Virus record (IMG/VR): IMGVR_UViG_3300044756_000004
Span: 1-50,098 of that record
Direction: 5' to 3' (one strand)
From: a virus
DNA length: 50,098 nt
Positions within the stretch are counted from its first letter, which is position 1. Each line of letters opens with the position of its first letter. Position numbers and translations under genes: made by a program. Below the pieces are notes generated by a model. The model had not been told where the DNA came from. It saw only the letters and a list, made by a program, of their open reading frames with translations, and ran no database searches. Shown in pieces: positions 6,324 through 14,331 of this stretch.

Positions 6324-7760
6324 ATGCAAACGGGAACTATCGTAAGACGTAATGCCAAGACATTCATTCCAAACGCCTTCTTAGAGAAGGTATTGGAGGC
6401 CAATCCCAATGGGTGGGGAGCAGCCATCGTCTCGGATACCGACGGCGAGAAGTCTCTCCTGATCAACCACGGTACTGATCTGACCGTGGAGTTCATTCAG
6501 GAGACGATGCAGACGTTCGAGAAGAACGACATCACTTTCTATTTCGCCAATTCTGAAGATGCTCTCTCCGAGGAAAGTACGTCGCCGTATATCCTCGTCG
6601 AGATGGACGGCGTTCCGAAGATCATTGCCTTCATCGAGGGCAACTTCCCCGGCCATGCCAAGACGGATTCCGCTCTGCCACCGGAGTACCACATGGTGCA
6701 TGAGGTCCTGAAGGATAAGTTTCAGGGTCTCTACGACATGGTGGATGGTGATCTCACGAAGCTGATGGAGACGGTGAAGAAGCCGTTCTTCCGGAAGGAG
6801 ATGCTTCTCAACTCTGTCTCACGCGGCAACATCACTATCGTCGCAGCGAACGGTGAATCGGTGTCGTTCGTTCAAGGTGACACTCAGGCTGAATTCCCAT
6901 GGGGTTGGACAAGCAACACTCATGGTTACGTAGCGGAGGGGAAGAAGGAACCTCCGAAGGAGCCGCCGAAGAAGGCGATGTTCGAAAAGATCGGTAAGTC
7001 TACGGTGAGGGAGAAGGCAACGCCGTCGTCTCCAGCAGCTGCTGAGGCAGCGGCTTCGGCACCGAAGGCTGAGACAGCAGTCATCAAGAATTACACTACC
7101 AAGAAGGAGAAGCCCCCTGCTCATCTCAGCAGGAAGGACAAGGGTAACTGGTATAAGCACAAGATCGGTTACAAACCGAAGGGTTGGGAGAACGCTGTAT
7201 CCGTTGACGTCTACGTCGATCCACAAGGCAAGGTGATGTCCTTCAGTCAAGTGAAGGCTCTCGGCACCGAAGCCATCGGTGTGATGCAGCTTGCGAAGAA
7301 CCCCGAACGCGACAAGGACACCGAGACGGAGAACCTTCCGGAGACCAAGATGACCAACGCCCCTGCCGCCGGGGAGAAGGCCGTCACTACGGAAGTACTA
7401 CCGTTGATGTCTCCAGATTCTCGGAAATATGTCCAGAATATGATGAAGGATGCCGGGGTTCAGAAGACTATCTCCGAGAACGCCGACATGATCCTCAAGC
7501 CGGACAAGGTGCAGCAGCAGGAGGCGAAGTTCGCCGACTTCGCGAAGCAACTTGGCGACAAGGTGGACATCACGGACTTCATCAAGTGGAGTTACGAGAT
7601 GAGGTTGAAGCTTGCGCAGGAACGGCCAGATGCATCAGCGAATATGAACCATACATTCGCTATTATGCTGGCCAAGTATATGCTCAAGGAAGGTAACACT
7701 GAACTGAGCACACCGGCGAAGAAGAAGCCGATGTTTGAGAAGCTGTCGGCTGCTGGCTAG
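6324..7760 (+). CDS. Class II glutamine amidotransferase-like (Ntn) protein, 478 aa
   Basis: Residues about 1-200 resemble a class II glutamine amidotransferase fold: NPNGWG at 27-32 matches the conserved N-P-D-G-W-G loop, FIEGNF (103-108) sits where the family has its H/E-N-G strand, and RGNITIVAANGE plus WTSN (195-198) match the end of the domain. The usual N-terminal catalytic Cys is not evident near residue 1, so activity is doubtful. Residues 205-260 are a Lys/Pro/Ala linker with PPKKAMFEKI at 214-223; a second domain spans 265-460; KKKPMFEKL (466-474) is almost terminal. Start ATG follows an AAACGGAGAAGAAG site. The next gene looks like a gamma-glutamyl cyclotransferase, which supports amide/glutamyl chemistry. 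Confidence 0.6.
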   Translation: MQTGTIVRRNAKTFIPNAFLEKVLEANPNGWGAAIVSDTDGEKSLLINHGTDLTVEFIQETMQTFEKNDITFYFANSEDALSEESTSPYILVEMDGVPKIIAFIEGNFPGHAKTDSALPPEYHMVHEVLKDKFQGLYDMVDGDLTKLMETVKKPFFRKEMLLNSVSRGNITIVAANGESVSFVQGDTQAEFPWGWTSNTHGYVAEGKKEPPKEPPKKAMFEKIGKSTVREKATPSSPAAAEAAASAPKAETAVIKNYTTKKEKPPAHLSRKDKGNWYKHKIGYKPKGWENAVSVDVYVDPQGKVMSFSQVKALGTEAIGVMQLAKNPERDKDTETENLPETKMTNAPAAGEKAVTTEVLPLMSPDSRKYVQNMMKDAGVQKTISENADMILKPDKVQQQEAKFADFAKQLGDKVDITDFIKWSYEMRLKLAQERPDASANMNHTFAIMLAKYMLKEGNTELSTPAKKKPMFEKLSAAG

Positions 7761-7761
7761 G

Positions 7762-7839
7762 CACAGTAGGCGGCTACTGTGGAGCGGCAGAAATGCCATC
7801 CCACCACCGGGGCTGGAGGGCTTCTGGTTCCGGTGGTGG
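7762..7839 (+). other. Two strong intercistronic hairpins
   Basis: CACAGTA (7762-7768) pairs with TACTGTG (7775-7781) around a 6-nt loop. CCACCACCGG (7801-7810) pairs perfectly with CCGGTGGTGG (7830-7839), a 10-bp GC-rich stem. There is no T-run, so this is not a standard terminator. It lies 22 nt before the next start codon and could be an mRNA processing or translation-control site. Confidence 0.65.
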
Positions 7840-7861
7840 TCCTACTAACCTCGGAGGGAAC

Positions 7862-8506
7862 ATGTTCGAATCAGTTAAAAGACTATTCCGCCAAGACCCT
7901 GACAGGTCGGCGGAAGCATGGCACAGGCAATGTGAACTCACACCAGATATCTGGTATCTCGAACAACATCATCGTCAGCTTATCTTTGTAGCTGATGATT
8001 TGATGTCAGACCACCGTCATAATCGTATTCTGACGGAAGCGTCGGCATCAGGGGTTGACCCAATACATCCGTACGCGTATACTGTCGATGATTATAAGTT
8101 CTATCTGAAGGACCTCGGCAAGGTAAGCCACCCTGTCTTGATGGAGAAAGACGCAGAACTCACCGGCTTTGTCCGGTTCCCTCCTGAGCCTGCTCAGGTG
8201 AAGGGAGAATTGTGGTCAATTCGACCATACCAGTTTATTAAGCTTGACAAGCTACGGCAGAATGGGGTACAATTCGTCCGTAAGCGTGTCTCCATTTTCC
8301 TGCCTGCGGTCGATGTCGTATACACTAAGGCCCAACCTAATCCTAAGCTGGTGACAGCGAATGGTGTAGTTCGGGCTTGGATGTACGTTGGTATTCCCGA
8401 ATACTGGGACACTCAGCTTGGTGGTGTATTCGCTACCAAGGCTGCTCCGATATACGAGCACGACCACCCCATCCCCGAAGTGAGAAGATTCTACAAGTTT
8501 GAGTAA
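7862..8506 (+). CDS. Gamma-glutamyl cyclotransferase-like (AIG2/GGCT fold) protein
   Basis: CGGAGGG precedes the ATG. Residues about 110-200 follow the GGCT-like pattern: a V-K-G-E-L-W strand, then a helix with KLDKLRQNG, a VQFVRKRVSIFLP strand and RAWMYVGIPEYWD, equivalent to the family's G-E-L-Y, L-D-x-x-E, Y-x-R-x-x-V and A-W-x-Y segments. The N-terminal 100 residues are unassigned. The catalytic Glu of the family cannot be fixed by eye. It follows the amidotransferase-like gene and overlaps the primase-helicase by 8 nt. Confidence 0.55.
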   Translation: MFESVKRLFRQDPDRSAEAWHRQCELTPDIWYLEQHHRQLIFVADDLMSDHRHNRILTEASASGVDPIHPYAYTVDDYKFYLKDLGKVSHPVLMEKDAELTGFVRFPPEPAQVKGELWSIRPYQFIKLDKLRQNGVQFVRKRVSIFLPAVDVVYTKAQPNPKLVTANGVVRAWMYVGIPEYWDTQLGGVFATKAAPIYEHDHPIPEVRRFYKFE

Positions 8507-10013
8507 GATCGTCGAACAGCATATTCCCTGCCCCAGTTGCCCATCTTCGGATGCTTATTGCATCTATGAGGATGGGCACGGGTATTGTTTTTCTTGTTCC
8601 TTTTTTAAGCCTAAGGATAATCTAATTTTAGAAGATAAATTTACCTTTGAGTATTTACCCTACAGAGGCATTAACAAAGAAACATTTAGAAAATACAACG
8701 CCATCACCAAGGTGGATGCGGATGGGAAACCTATTGCAATCTCATACCCACACCCGGACGGACAGAGTGCTAAGGTAAGAACATTACCGAAGGACTTCAA
8801 GTACGTAGGCGATGTATCTAAGACTGGTTGTTTTGGTACTAATGTGTTTGCGCCCGGCAGTCACAAATACCTAACTATCACAGAGGGGTACGAAGATGCT
8901 CTATCGCTTCATCAGGTTCTTAACAGTCCTGTTATTTCTGTTAAATCAAGTGGCTCTGCTCTTTCTGATTGCACCAAGGATCGGAGTTACATTAACTCCT
9001 TCGAGCGCATATACTTGGCTTTCGACGGAGATGGACCGGGTAGAGAAGCGGTTGCGGCCGTGGCTAAGTTGTTTGACTACAACAAACTCTACGACGTCCG
9101 TTTTCCCGGTGGAACTCGAAAAGATGCGAACGACTATCTCAACGCCGGAGAGCAATCAGAATTAAGGAATCTGTGGTGGAATAGCCGGAAGTTCCTCCCA
9201 GATAACATCGTTTCATCATTCGATGAGTTCGAGAAGGAACTTTCGACACCACCTAAGTATGGCGTGTCGTGGCCATTTCCTACTCTGACGTACATGACCT
9301 ACGGGTTGCGTACGAAAGAGGTCGTCCTCATTACCGCACAGGAAGGTGTTGGTAAGACTGAGGTAATGCATACCCTCGAACATCATCTCTTAAAGGAGAC
9401 TAACGATGCGATCGGTGCGATCTACCTTGAAGAGTCAAAGCAGCGACACTTACAATCAATTGCGGGGATTGAGCTACAAGCTCCAGTACACCTGCCGGAC
9501 AGCGGCTATTCGACTAGCGAGGTATTCAGTGCTCTCAAGTCGGTGGTGCGCTCCGACGATCGTCTGCATGTCTATAGTCATTTTGGTTCTGATGATCCAG
9601 AAGCTCTTCTTGACACTATTCGGTTTCTCGTTACTGCCCGTGGCTGTCGTTGGATTATGTTTGACCTTATTTCTCTATCCGTGGCTGGCCTTGGCGGAGA
9701 TCGAGAGAGAGAAGCCCTCGAATACCTCTCCGCCCGCCTCGAAATAATGACGCAGGAGTTAGACTTCGGGTTGATAATGGTGAGTCATGTCAATGACTTT
9801 GGTCAGACACGTGGCTCACGAATGATTTCAAAGAATTGTCATATCCGGATTGATCTCTCTCGTGATGTCACCAACCCTGACGATAGAGTACGGTTAACTA
9901 CAGTTGTGTCCGTAAGTAAGAACCGTCCTGCGAGACGTACAGGCCCGGCAGGACAGCTTCTATTCAACGATATAGCCTGTACTCTGAAAGAGAACTCAGA
10001 TGTCATGGCTTGA
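8499..10013 (+). CDS. Primase-helicase (T7 gp4-like)
   Basis: Unwinds the replication fork and primes lagging-strand synthesis. An N-terminal zinc site (C11, C14, C30, C33) is followed by a TOPRIM domain with ITEGYED (E129) and AFDGDG (D176, D178). A RecA-like hexameric helicase domain comes next: Walker A AQEGVGKTE at 280-288, Walker B WIMFDLISL at about 385-393, and an LIMVSHVND motif at 425-433. At 504 aa it is slightly shorter than the T7 protein but complete. The TTG start overlaps the preceding gene; no ATG is available near the conserved zinc site. A zinc-less shorter form from an internal start, as in T7, was not evident. Confidence 0.93.
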   Translation: MSKIVEQHIPCPSCPSSDAYCIYEDGHGYCFSCSFFKPKDNLILEDKFTFEYLPYRGINKETFRKYNAITKVDADGKPIAISYPHPDGQSAKVRTLPKDFKYVGDVSKTGCFGTNVFAPGSHKYLTITEGYEDALSLHQVLNSPVISVKSSGSALSDCTKDRSYINSFERIYLAFDGDGPGREAVAAVAKLFDYNKLYDVRFPGGTRKDANDYLNAGEQSELRNLWWNSRKFLPDNIVSSFDEFEKELSTPPKYGVSWPFPTLTYMTYGLRTKEVVLITAQEGVGKTEVMHTLEHHLLKETNDAIGAIYLEESKQRHLQSIAGIELQAPVHLPDSGYSTSEVFSALKSVVRSDDRLHVYSHFGSDDPEALLDTIRFLVTARGCRWIMFDLISLSVAGLGGDREREALEYLSARLEIMTQELDFGLIMVSHVNDFGQTRGSRMISKNCHIRIDLSRDVTNPDDRVRLTTVVSVSKNRPARRTGPAGQLLFNDIACTLKENSDVMA

Positions 10014-10170
10014 CGGGATATCCAGCACTGAGCGTCGGGAAATGATGGAAGAAATCTGTGAAGCATTTCATGACATGCTCATTACAGAAGATGAACTTCG
10101 CCAACAACTGGGAAAGTTAGGATATAACGCTACCGACATTGAAGAAAATATCGAAGAAAATAGGCCATAG
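10000..10170 (+). CDS. 56-aa helical protein after the helicase
   Basis: ATG at 10000 lies inside the end of the helicase gene, behind a GAAAGAG site; a second possible start is at 10042. The C-terminal half (LITEDELRQQLGKLGYNATD) looks like a small helix-turn-helix or UBA-like element. Translational coupling to the helicase suggests a replication accessory role, by position only. Confidence 0.6.
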   Translation: MSWLDGISSTERREMMEEICEAFHDMLITEDELRQQLGKLGYNATDIEENIEENRP

Positions 10171-10179
10171 GAGTTGGGG

Positions 10180-10407
10180 ATGGTGATCAGCGGTAAGGGA
10201 AGTACGTACGACTACTATGAAGCACTACAACTAATCAAAAACAGGTTGTCAGAGACAACCGATAATAAGATGGGATCAACCCATGAAAAACCGATCTCCG
10301 TTCACGAAGGAGATTGTGTTGATGGCGTTAATGGGCCAATCAGCGGGACAGATAATCCAGAAGTTAAAGACAGTCCCCCCAACAACGATCTACGACATAA
10401 TCCGTAA
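10180..10407 (+). CDS. Possible 75-aa protein overlapping the next gene
   Basis: ATG has AGGAG 8 nt upstream. The first 32 residues look protein-like, while the remainder overlaps the next gene in another frame and looks like its shadow. Either two overlapping genes exist or a frameshift joins this N-terminus to the HTH-like frame starting at 10283. Confidence 0.35.
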   Translation: MVISGKGSTYDYYEALQLIKNRLSETTDNKMGSTHEKPISVHEGDCVDGVNGPISGTDNPEVKDSPPNNDLRHNP

Positions 10408-10474
10408 ATATACGAAAGAAGTTCGTATCCTCATTAGGGAACTCCCTGAGGATCAGGAAGAGTTAGACCTCTAG
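10283..10474 (+). CDS. 63-aa HTH-like protein
   Basis: The product has a short helix, then ALMGQSAGQIIQKLKTVPPT followed by another helix, similar to resolvase/sigma-type HTH segments (G-x-S-A-x-x-I-x-x-x-L... P-x-x-T-I-Y). A small DNA-binding protein is plausible. No strong ribosome site precedes the ATG, hence the doubt about its start and relation to the overlapping frame. Confidence 0.55.
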   Translation: MKNRSPFTKEIVLMALMGQSAGQIIQKLKTVPPTTIYDIIRKYTKEVRILIRELPEDQEELDL

Positions 10475-10482
10475 GAGGTAAT

Positions 10483-10872
10483 ATGACAATCATGGAAGAA
10501 CCAGTTCAGGAAGAACTGAGAGAGACTCAGTATCCTAAACTCCGAGTTCTCACTGGAGGGAAGGGTCCACCAGAACCTCCGCCAGTTAATAACTGGTTAG
10601 CAGAATTAGCTGCAGGTACGACATTCGTAGCACGTGAACGTACCATGAAACAACAGCTTGACTACAACCTCTATCATGTGCTATTTAAAGACCTCCCGAA
10701 GGTGATGCTTCTTACATGGAAGCTCCCTGATGGTAAACTTCTTGATTGCTATGTAGACCCTCAGAGGTTCAGCAATCGTATGGAACTAGGTGTCATCCTA
10801 GGTATAGAAACAGAGGTGGAACAACCACCCAAGGAAATCTCCCATGACCCAGACGACAACCGATACGAATAA
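10483..10872 (+). CDS. 129-aa hypothetical protein
   Basis: Excellent ribosome site (AGGAGG, 6 nt before ATG). An N-terminal disordered stretch contains a Gly/Pro segment (GGKGPPEPPP), followed by a folded region at about 40-110 with alternating strands and helix. Lies between helicase and polymerase. No motif identifies a function. Confidence 0.75.
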   Translation: MTIMEEPVQEELRETQYPKLRVLTGGKGPPEPPPVNNWLAELAAGTTFVARERTMKQQLDYNLYHVLFKDLPKVMLLTWKLPDGKLLDCYVDPQRFSNRMELGVILGIETEVEQPPKEISHDPDDNRYE

Positions 10873-11041
10873 CGTAATCTATATTGACCATGCTACTTGG
10901 TATACTATGCGTCAATTGAAAGAGAACATTGCCTTCATGAAGAATGACAAAGAAAGTCAGTACGATTTGTCATTGAAGGCTGAGACAGATTTACTTAGAC
11001 ACTTTATGGATAGTGTCCTCAAACGAAAGGAAGCCGCGTGA
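10844..11041 (+). CDS. 65-aa helical protein
   Basis: AAGGAAA precedes the ATG, which lies 29 nt inside the previous gene. Sequence is mostly a charged helix (residues 20-62). Its TGA overlaps the next GTG start. Unrecognised. Confidence 0.65.
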   Translation: MTQTTTDTNNVIYIDHATWYTMRQLKENIAFMKNDKESQYDLSLKAETDLLRHFMDSVLKRKEAA

Positions 11042-11205
11042 ACAACTATAACAACAGAGGCACTCTGCTGGACAGAGCAGCAAAAGCTATGTCAAATATT
11101 ACTGTCATCGGCGTGTGCTGCGCTGTGCTGGCAGCAATGGGTTATCTGGCAAGCCAGCACATCAACTGCGTTGACTTCTTTCAGAAGTTCTGTGTAATCC
11201 ACTGA
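11038..11205 (+). CDS. 55-aa single-pass membrane protein
   Basis: GTG start overlapping the previous TGA, with AAGGAAG upstream. Hydrophobic segment at residues about 20-38 (ITVIGVCCAVLAAMGYLA) with a basic N-terminus, then a short Cys-containing tail. Followed by a hairpin/terminator. Function unknown. Confidence 0.55.
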   Translation: MNNYNNRGTLLDRAAKAMSNITVIGVCCAVLAAMGYLASQHINCVDFFQKFCVIH

Positions 11206-11212
11206 TAATTAA

Positions 11213-11232
11213 GCCCGCCTTCGGGCGGGTGT
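11213..11232 (+). terminator. UUCG hairpin overlapping the polymerase start region
   Basis: CCCGCC (11214-11219), TTCG loop, GGCGGG (11224-11229). The T-rich tail is weak (TGTTTGG), so it may be a leaky terminator or RNA-processing stem. The polymerase frame begins 3-12 nt after it, so the hairpin probably also limits polymerase translation. Confidence 0.6.
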
Positions 11233-13200
11233 TTGGTCATTTTGAGAATAGTAATAGACATAGAATGTAATGCACTTGTCAACCCTGACAGGTGCTGGTT
11301 GGTTGTCGCTAAAGACCTAGACACAGGGAGTTATCATGTCTTCAGGAATCTTACAGAGGACCCACAAGAGGCTCGTGACTTCAGAGAATTCTGTAGTAAG
11401 GTTGAGTTATTCGTGGGCCATAATTGGCTTGGTTATGATTGGCCTGTGCTCGTATTACTGGGTCTTCTTGAACCTCGTGATATTATACCTCACTCGCTCG
11501 ATACCCTCATCGTATCCAAACTAGTCGATTACTCTCGGAATGGGCATTCCATCGAGGATTACGGCCGTGAGTTTGGATTAGAGAAGGGGAAGTTCACAGA
11601 CTTTTCTAAATACTCCCAACAAATGGAGGATTATTGTGTTCGCGATGTAGACATATGTCATCGCATATATCTTAAGTACCTTAAGTATGTTTCTAATATT
11701 CAACATCGGCCTAGTATTATACTGGAACACGAATTTCAACTTGTGGTCAACGAGCTTCATAACAATGGTTTTGGCTTTAATAGTCGTAAGGCAAATAATC
11801 TCCTCGAAAAAGTTTCCAAAGAACTGGCCGCATTAGATAAAGATATCCTTGAAGCATTTCCTTCTAAGTTGAAGTTGATTAAAGAGATCACTCCAAAGGA
11901 GACTAAATTTGGAACTATATCACTTACTTCCATCCCCAGAAATATGCGTGATAGTATTAGTAATCTTAACGTTGGAGCACCTTTTTGCTATTGCGCTTGG
12001 ACAACCTTCAATCCTTCTTCTCATAAGCAGATTGTTGAAGTACTTAACCAAGCGGGATGGAAACCCATAGATCGTACTCAGACCCACATAGATACCCAAA
12101 GAAGGTGGGATCGGCTGAAGTATGCTAAAGGGAATAGAATAGCACTTGACACCGAGAAGAAAGAAGTCTATACTAAGCTCCAAGAATTAAGTAAGACTGG
12201 CTGGAAAGTCAACGAAGTTAACTTAGAGACTTTACCCCCATCTGCCCCTCCTTCAGCTAGAACTCTAGCTAAGCGCATCCTCCTTGAGTCCAGACGCCGA
12301 ACTCTCACCGAATGGTTAGGGCTTGTAACCGCTGATGACCGTATACACGGAAAATTCTATGGCATCGGTGCTTGGACTCATCGGATGGCGCATCAATCCC
12401 CCAATACTGCCAACATCCCCAACGAGTATGACACTGCGGGCAAGAAGAAGTTGCTCGGCAAAGAACTCCGCTCTCTTTGGTGTGCACCTCGCAATCGTCT
12501 GCTCGTTGGGGTTGACGCGGAAGGAATTCAACTCCGTATCTTTGCTCATCTGATTAACGATCAGGAGTTTACAGATGCCCTTGTCAATGGCAGAAAAGAA
12601 GACAAGACCGATCCACATTCGCTTAACCAGTCGATCATTGGTAGTACGTGTAAATCTAGAGCCGCTGCAAAACGTTTCATCTACGCTTTACTTCTCGGAG
12701 CGGGCTTGCCTAAACTGGCTGAAATCCTTGGGTGCACAATACCCGAAGCACAACAAGCGCTTGATAATTTGTTGGACCGATATTCCGGCTGGCAGACACT
12801 TAAGGAACAGGTTTTTCCGAAAGACGCAAAGCGCGGCTGGTTTACAGGACTGGATGGTCGCAAGGTCGCTATTCCCGGAGAGACAGCGAGCAACCGTAAA
12901 CATCTAGCGATGTCAGGTTATCTTCAAAATGGCGAAGCTGTCTGTATGAAGCTTGCCACTCTGAAGTGGATAGATAAGCTAAAGGATTACGATGCAAAGT
13001 TGGTCAACTTCGTTCACGATGAATGGCAGACTGAATGTCCGAATAACATGGAGACAGCCTTGGCTATTGCAAGTATGCAAGCCGACAGTCTCCGTATCGT
13101 TGGAGATGACTTGAAGCTCAATTGTCCGTTAGCAGGGAGTTACTACAATGACGATCTCAAGGACTACACCATCGCAACGAATTGGGCTCACACACATTGA
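11233..13200 (+). CDS. Family A DNA polymerase with 3'-5' exonuclease
   Basis: Replicative polymerase. The exonuclease domain has DIE (9-11), an HNWLGYDWP motif (63-71) and YCVRD (134-138). Polymerase motifs are the HRMAHQSPNTANIP segment (383-396), motif A VDAEGIQLR (427-435) with catalytic D428, motif B KRFIYALLLGAG (480-491) and motif C FVHDEW (593-598) with D596. At 655 aa it is close to T7 gp5 length. No ATG exists near the exonuclease start: initiation is at TTG 11233 or TTG 11242, directly after the UUCG hairpin. A thioredoxin-binding insertion like that of T7 was not obvious. Confidence 0.95.
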   Translation: MVILRIVIDIECNALVNPDRCWLVVAKDLDTGSYHVFRNLTEDPQEARDFREFCSKVELFVGHNWLGYDWPVLVLLGLLEPRDIIPHSLDTLIVSKLVDYSRNGHSIEDYGREFGLEKGKFTDFSKYSQQMEDYCVRDVDICHRIYLKYLKYVSNIQHRPSIILEHEFQLVVNELHNNGFGFNSRKANNLLEKVSKELAALDKDILEAFPSKLKLIKEITPKETKFGTISLTSIPRNMRDSISNLNVGAPFCYCAWTTFNPSSHKQIVEVLNQAGWKPIDRTQTHIDTQRRWDRLKYAKGNRIALDTEKKEVYTKLQELSKTGWKVNEVNLETLPPSAPPSARTLAKRILLESRRRTLTEWLGLVTADDRIHGKFYGIGAWTHRMAHQSPNTANIPNEYDTAGKKKLLGKELRSLWCAPRNRLLVGVDAEGIQLRIFAHLINDQEFTDALVNGRKEDKTDPHSLNQSIIGSTCKSRAAAKRFIYALLLGAGLPKLAEILGCTIPEAQQALDNLLDRYSGWQTLKEQVFPKDAKRGWFTGLDGRKVAIPGETASNRKHLAMSGYLQNGEAVCMKLATLKWIDKLKDYDAKLVNFVHDEWQTECPNNMETALAIASMQADSLRIVGDDLKLNCPLAGSYYNDDLKDYTIATNWAHTH

Positions 13201-13324
13201 TTGTGAACCCGTATGGGAGGAGGATGAAATAATTTTATTTGACATGTACACCAAAGATGGTGTATGGTTAGGAAGTAAGCGTTTGCTTAGATATTGTGAG
13301 GAATTTAATGACCAGTTTAAATGA
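13148..13324 (+). CDS. 58-aa hypothetical protein overlapping the polymerase end
   Basis: Starts 53 nt inside the polymerase gene in another frame, with AGGGAG about 8 nt before the ATG. The second half (EIILFDMYTKDGVWLGSKR) looks like a beta hairpin. Its end overlaps the next gene. Good spacing and an acidic folded look favour a real gene. Unrecognised. Confidence 0.55.
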   Translation: MTISRTTPSQRIGLTHIDCEPVWEEDEIILFDMYTKDGVWLGSKRLLRYCEEFNDQFK

Positions 13325-13529
13325 CGCAAGTATAAAACATACTGCAACCTACGTTGTCGGATTTGTTGCAGGTCTTCTAGATGGGATGGCTCCCGGAACA
13401 TGGACTTCAATAAATCTCTATCACGATGATAACGGCTTATATGATGTAGCTGTTGTTGAAGGTCCATTAGATCGAAACGGAAATCTCTGGAATACTCCAG
13501 AAGGTTTAGAACTACCTAATAAAAATTAG
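13308..13529 (+). CDS. 73-aa hypothetical protein
   Basis: GAGGAA lies 5 nt before the ATG. The product contains a Gly/Ala-rich segment (YVVGFVAGLLDGMAPG) and a beta-rich C-terminus. Overlaps the previous gene by 17 nt. Unrecognised; replication-cluster position. Confidence 0.6.
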   Translation: MTSLNDASIKHTATYVVGFVAGLLDGMAPGTWTSINLYHDDNGLYDVAVVEGPLDRNGNLWNTPEGLELPNKN

Positions 13530-13539
13530 AGAATTTATT

Positions 13540-13698
13540 ATGACAAGTTATGCAGTTAATTGTTCATTTAACGAAACCATTTTTATTGATGCTTCCGACA
13601 AGGAAGAGGCTGAAGATTTGGCCAAAGAAAACTTTGAGGTTGAGTACGGGTTGGCACCGGGTCAATGCTCCATTGAAAGTATAGAGGAAATTAAGTAA
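13540..13698 (+). CDS. 52-aa acidic protein
   Basis: ATG 10 nt after the preceding stop. The pattern is strand, then helix with DKEEAEDLAKENF, then strand: a small ferredoxin-like or LysM-like alpha/beta unit often seen in phage accessory proteins. Its stop is directly followed by the TTG of the SSB gene. Confidence 0.6.
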   Translation: MTSYAVNCSFNETIFIDASDKEEAEDLAKENFEVEYGLAPGQCSIESIEEIK

Positions 13699-14187
13699 TT
13701 GGCTTCAGAATTTATTGACGTTCAAGGCAAGGTGTCTTGGCTCCACGCGGTTGGATTTAATCGCTTCGACAAATGGAGCGTAACTCTTCACCCCGATACC
13801 CGTAGCCTTGAAGTCATTAGAGACTTACAGGCCCAAGGTATTAAGAACCAAATGAAGAAGGATGACGACGGATATTATATCCAGTTCTCCCGTGAGCCAA
13901 GTAAGCTCATGCGGGGTAAAGTTGTAGCCTTCGCAGCACCTAAGGTTGTCGATAAAGACGGTGTACCAATCGACGGTAGTAGAGTCGGTAACGGCTCAGA
14001 CGTCACTGTACGATTGGAGGTGTACCAGCACGGTACGCCTAACGGTGGGAAGGCTAAGGCAGCTAGGTTTGATAGCATCCGCATTGACAACCTTGTACCC
14101 TACCAACCTGATCGTGACCTTGGATCACAAGACGAGAAGGACGCAGTTAAATCACTAACTGAAGCTCCTGAACCATTGTTTAATTAG
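13699..14187 (+). CDS. Single-stranded DNA-binding protein (T7 gp2.5-like / DUF2815-type)
   Basis: Coats single-stranded DNA during replication and recombination. The sequence has the OB-fold pattern of podophage SSBs: V-x-G-K-V-S-W near the start, FDKWSVTLHPD, a DGYYIQFSRE strand, then P-x-V-x-D-x-x-G, IDGSRVGNGSDVTVRLEVY and a DSIRIDNLVPY end. The C-terminus is acidic and ends in Leu-Phe-Asn, reminiscent of the aromatic acidic tail used for partner contacts. TTG start directly after the previous stop with a GGAAA site. At 162 aa it is slightly short of gp2.5. Confidence 0.8.
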   Translation: MASEFIDVQGKVSWLHAVGFNRFDKWSVTLHPDTRSLEVIRDLQAQGIKNQMKKDDDGYYIQFSREPSKLMRGKVVAFAAPKVVDKDGVPIDGSRVGNGSDVTVRLEVYQHGTPNGGKAKAARFDSIRIDNLVPYQPDRDLGSQDEKDAVKSLTEAPEPLFN

Positions 14188-14224
14188 GTATTTGTTATTC
14201 CCTTTAGGAGGGAACCGCGCGTCC

Positions 14225-14323
14225 GTGAACGTTGACGGAGCAGAGGGTTTTAAACCAAACGCACCTCCTAATTCATTTTTCTGTCAGTGGTGTACGAAAC
14301 GTAGAAGACCCTGTAACACGTAG
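14225..14323 (+). CDS. Possible 32-aa Cys-containing peptide (weak)
   Basis: GTG frame after a strong but distant ribosome site (TTTAGGAGGGAA, 14202-14213). The C-terminus has C20-x2-C23 and a later Cys in a basic context, like half a zinc knuckle. It could be a real micro-protein or part of the 5' end of the structured RNA region. Confidence 0.3.
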   Translation: MNVDGAEGFKPNAPPNSFFCQWCTKRRRPCNT

Positions 14324-14331
14324 GGAGACTT

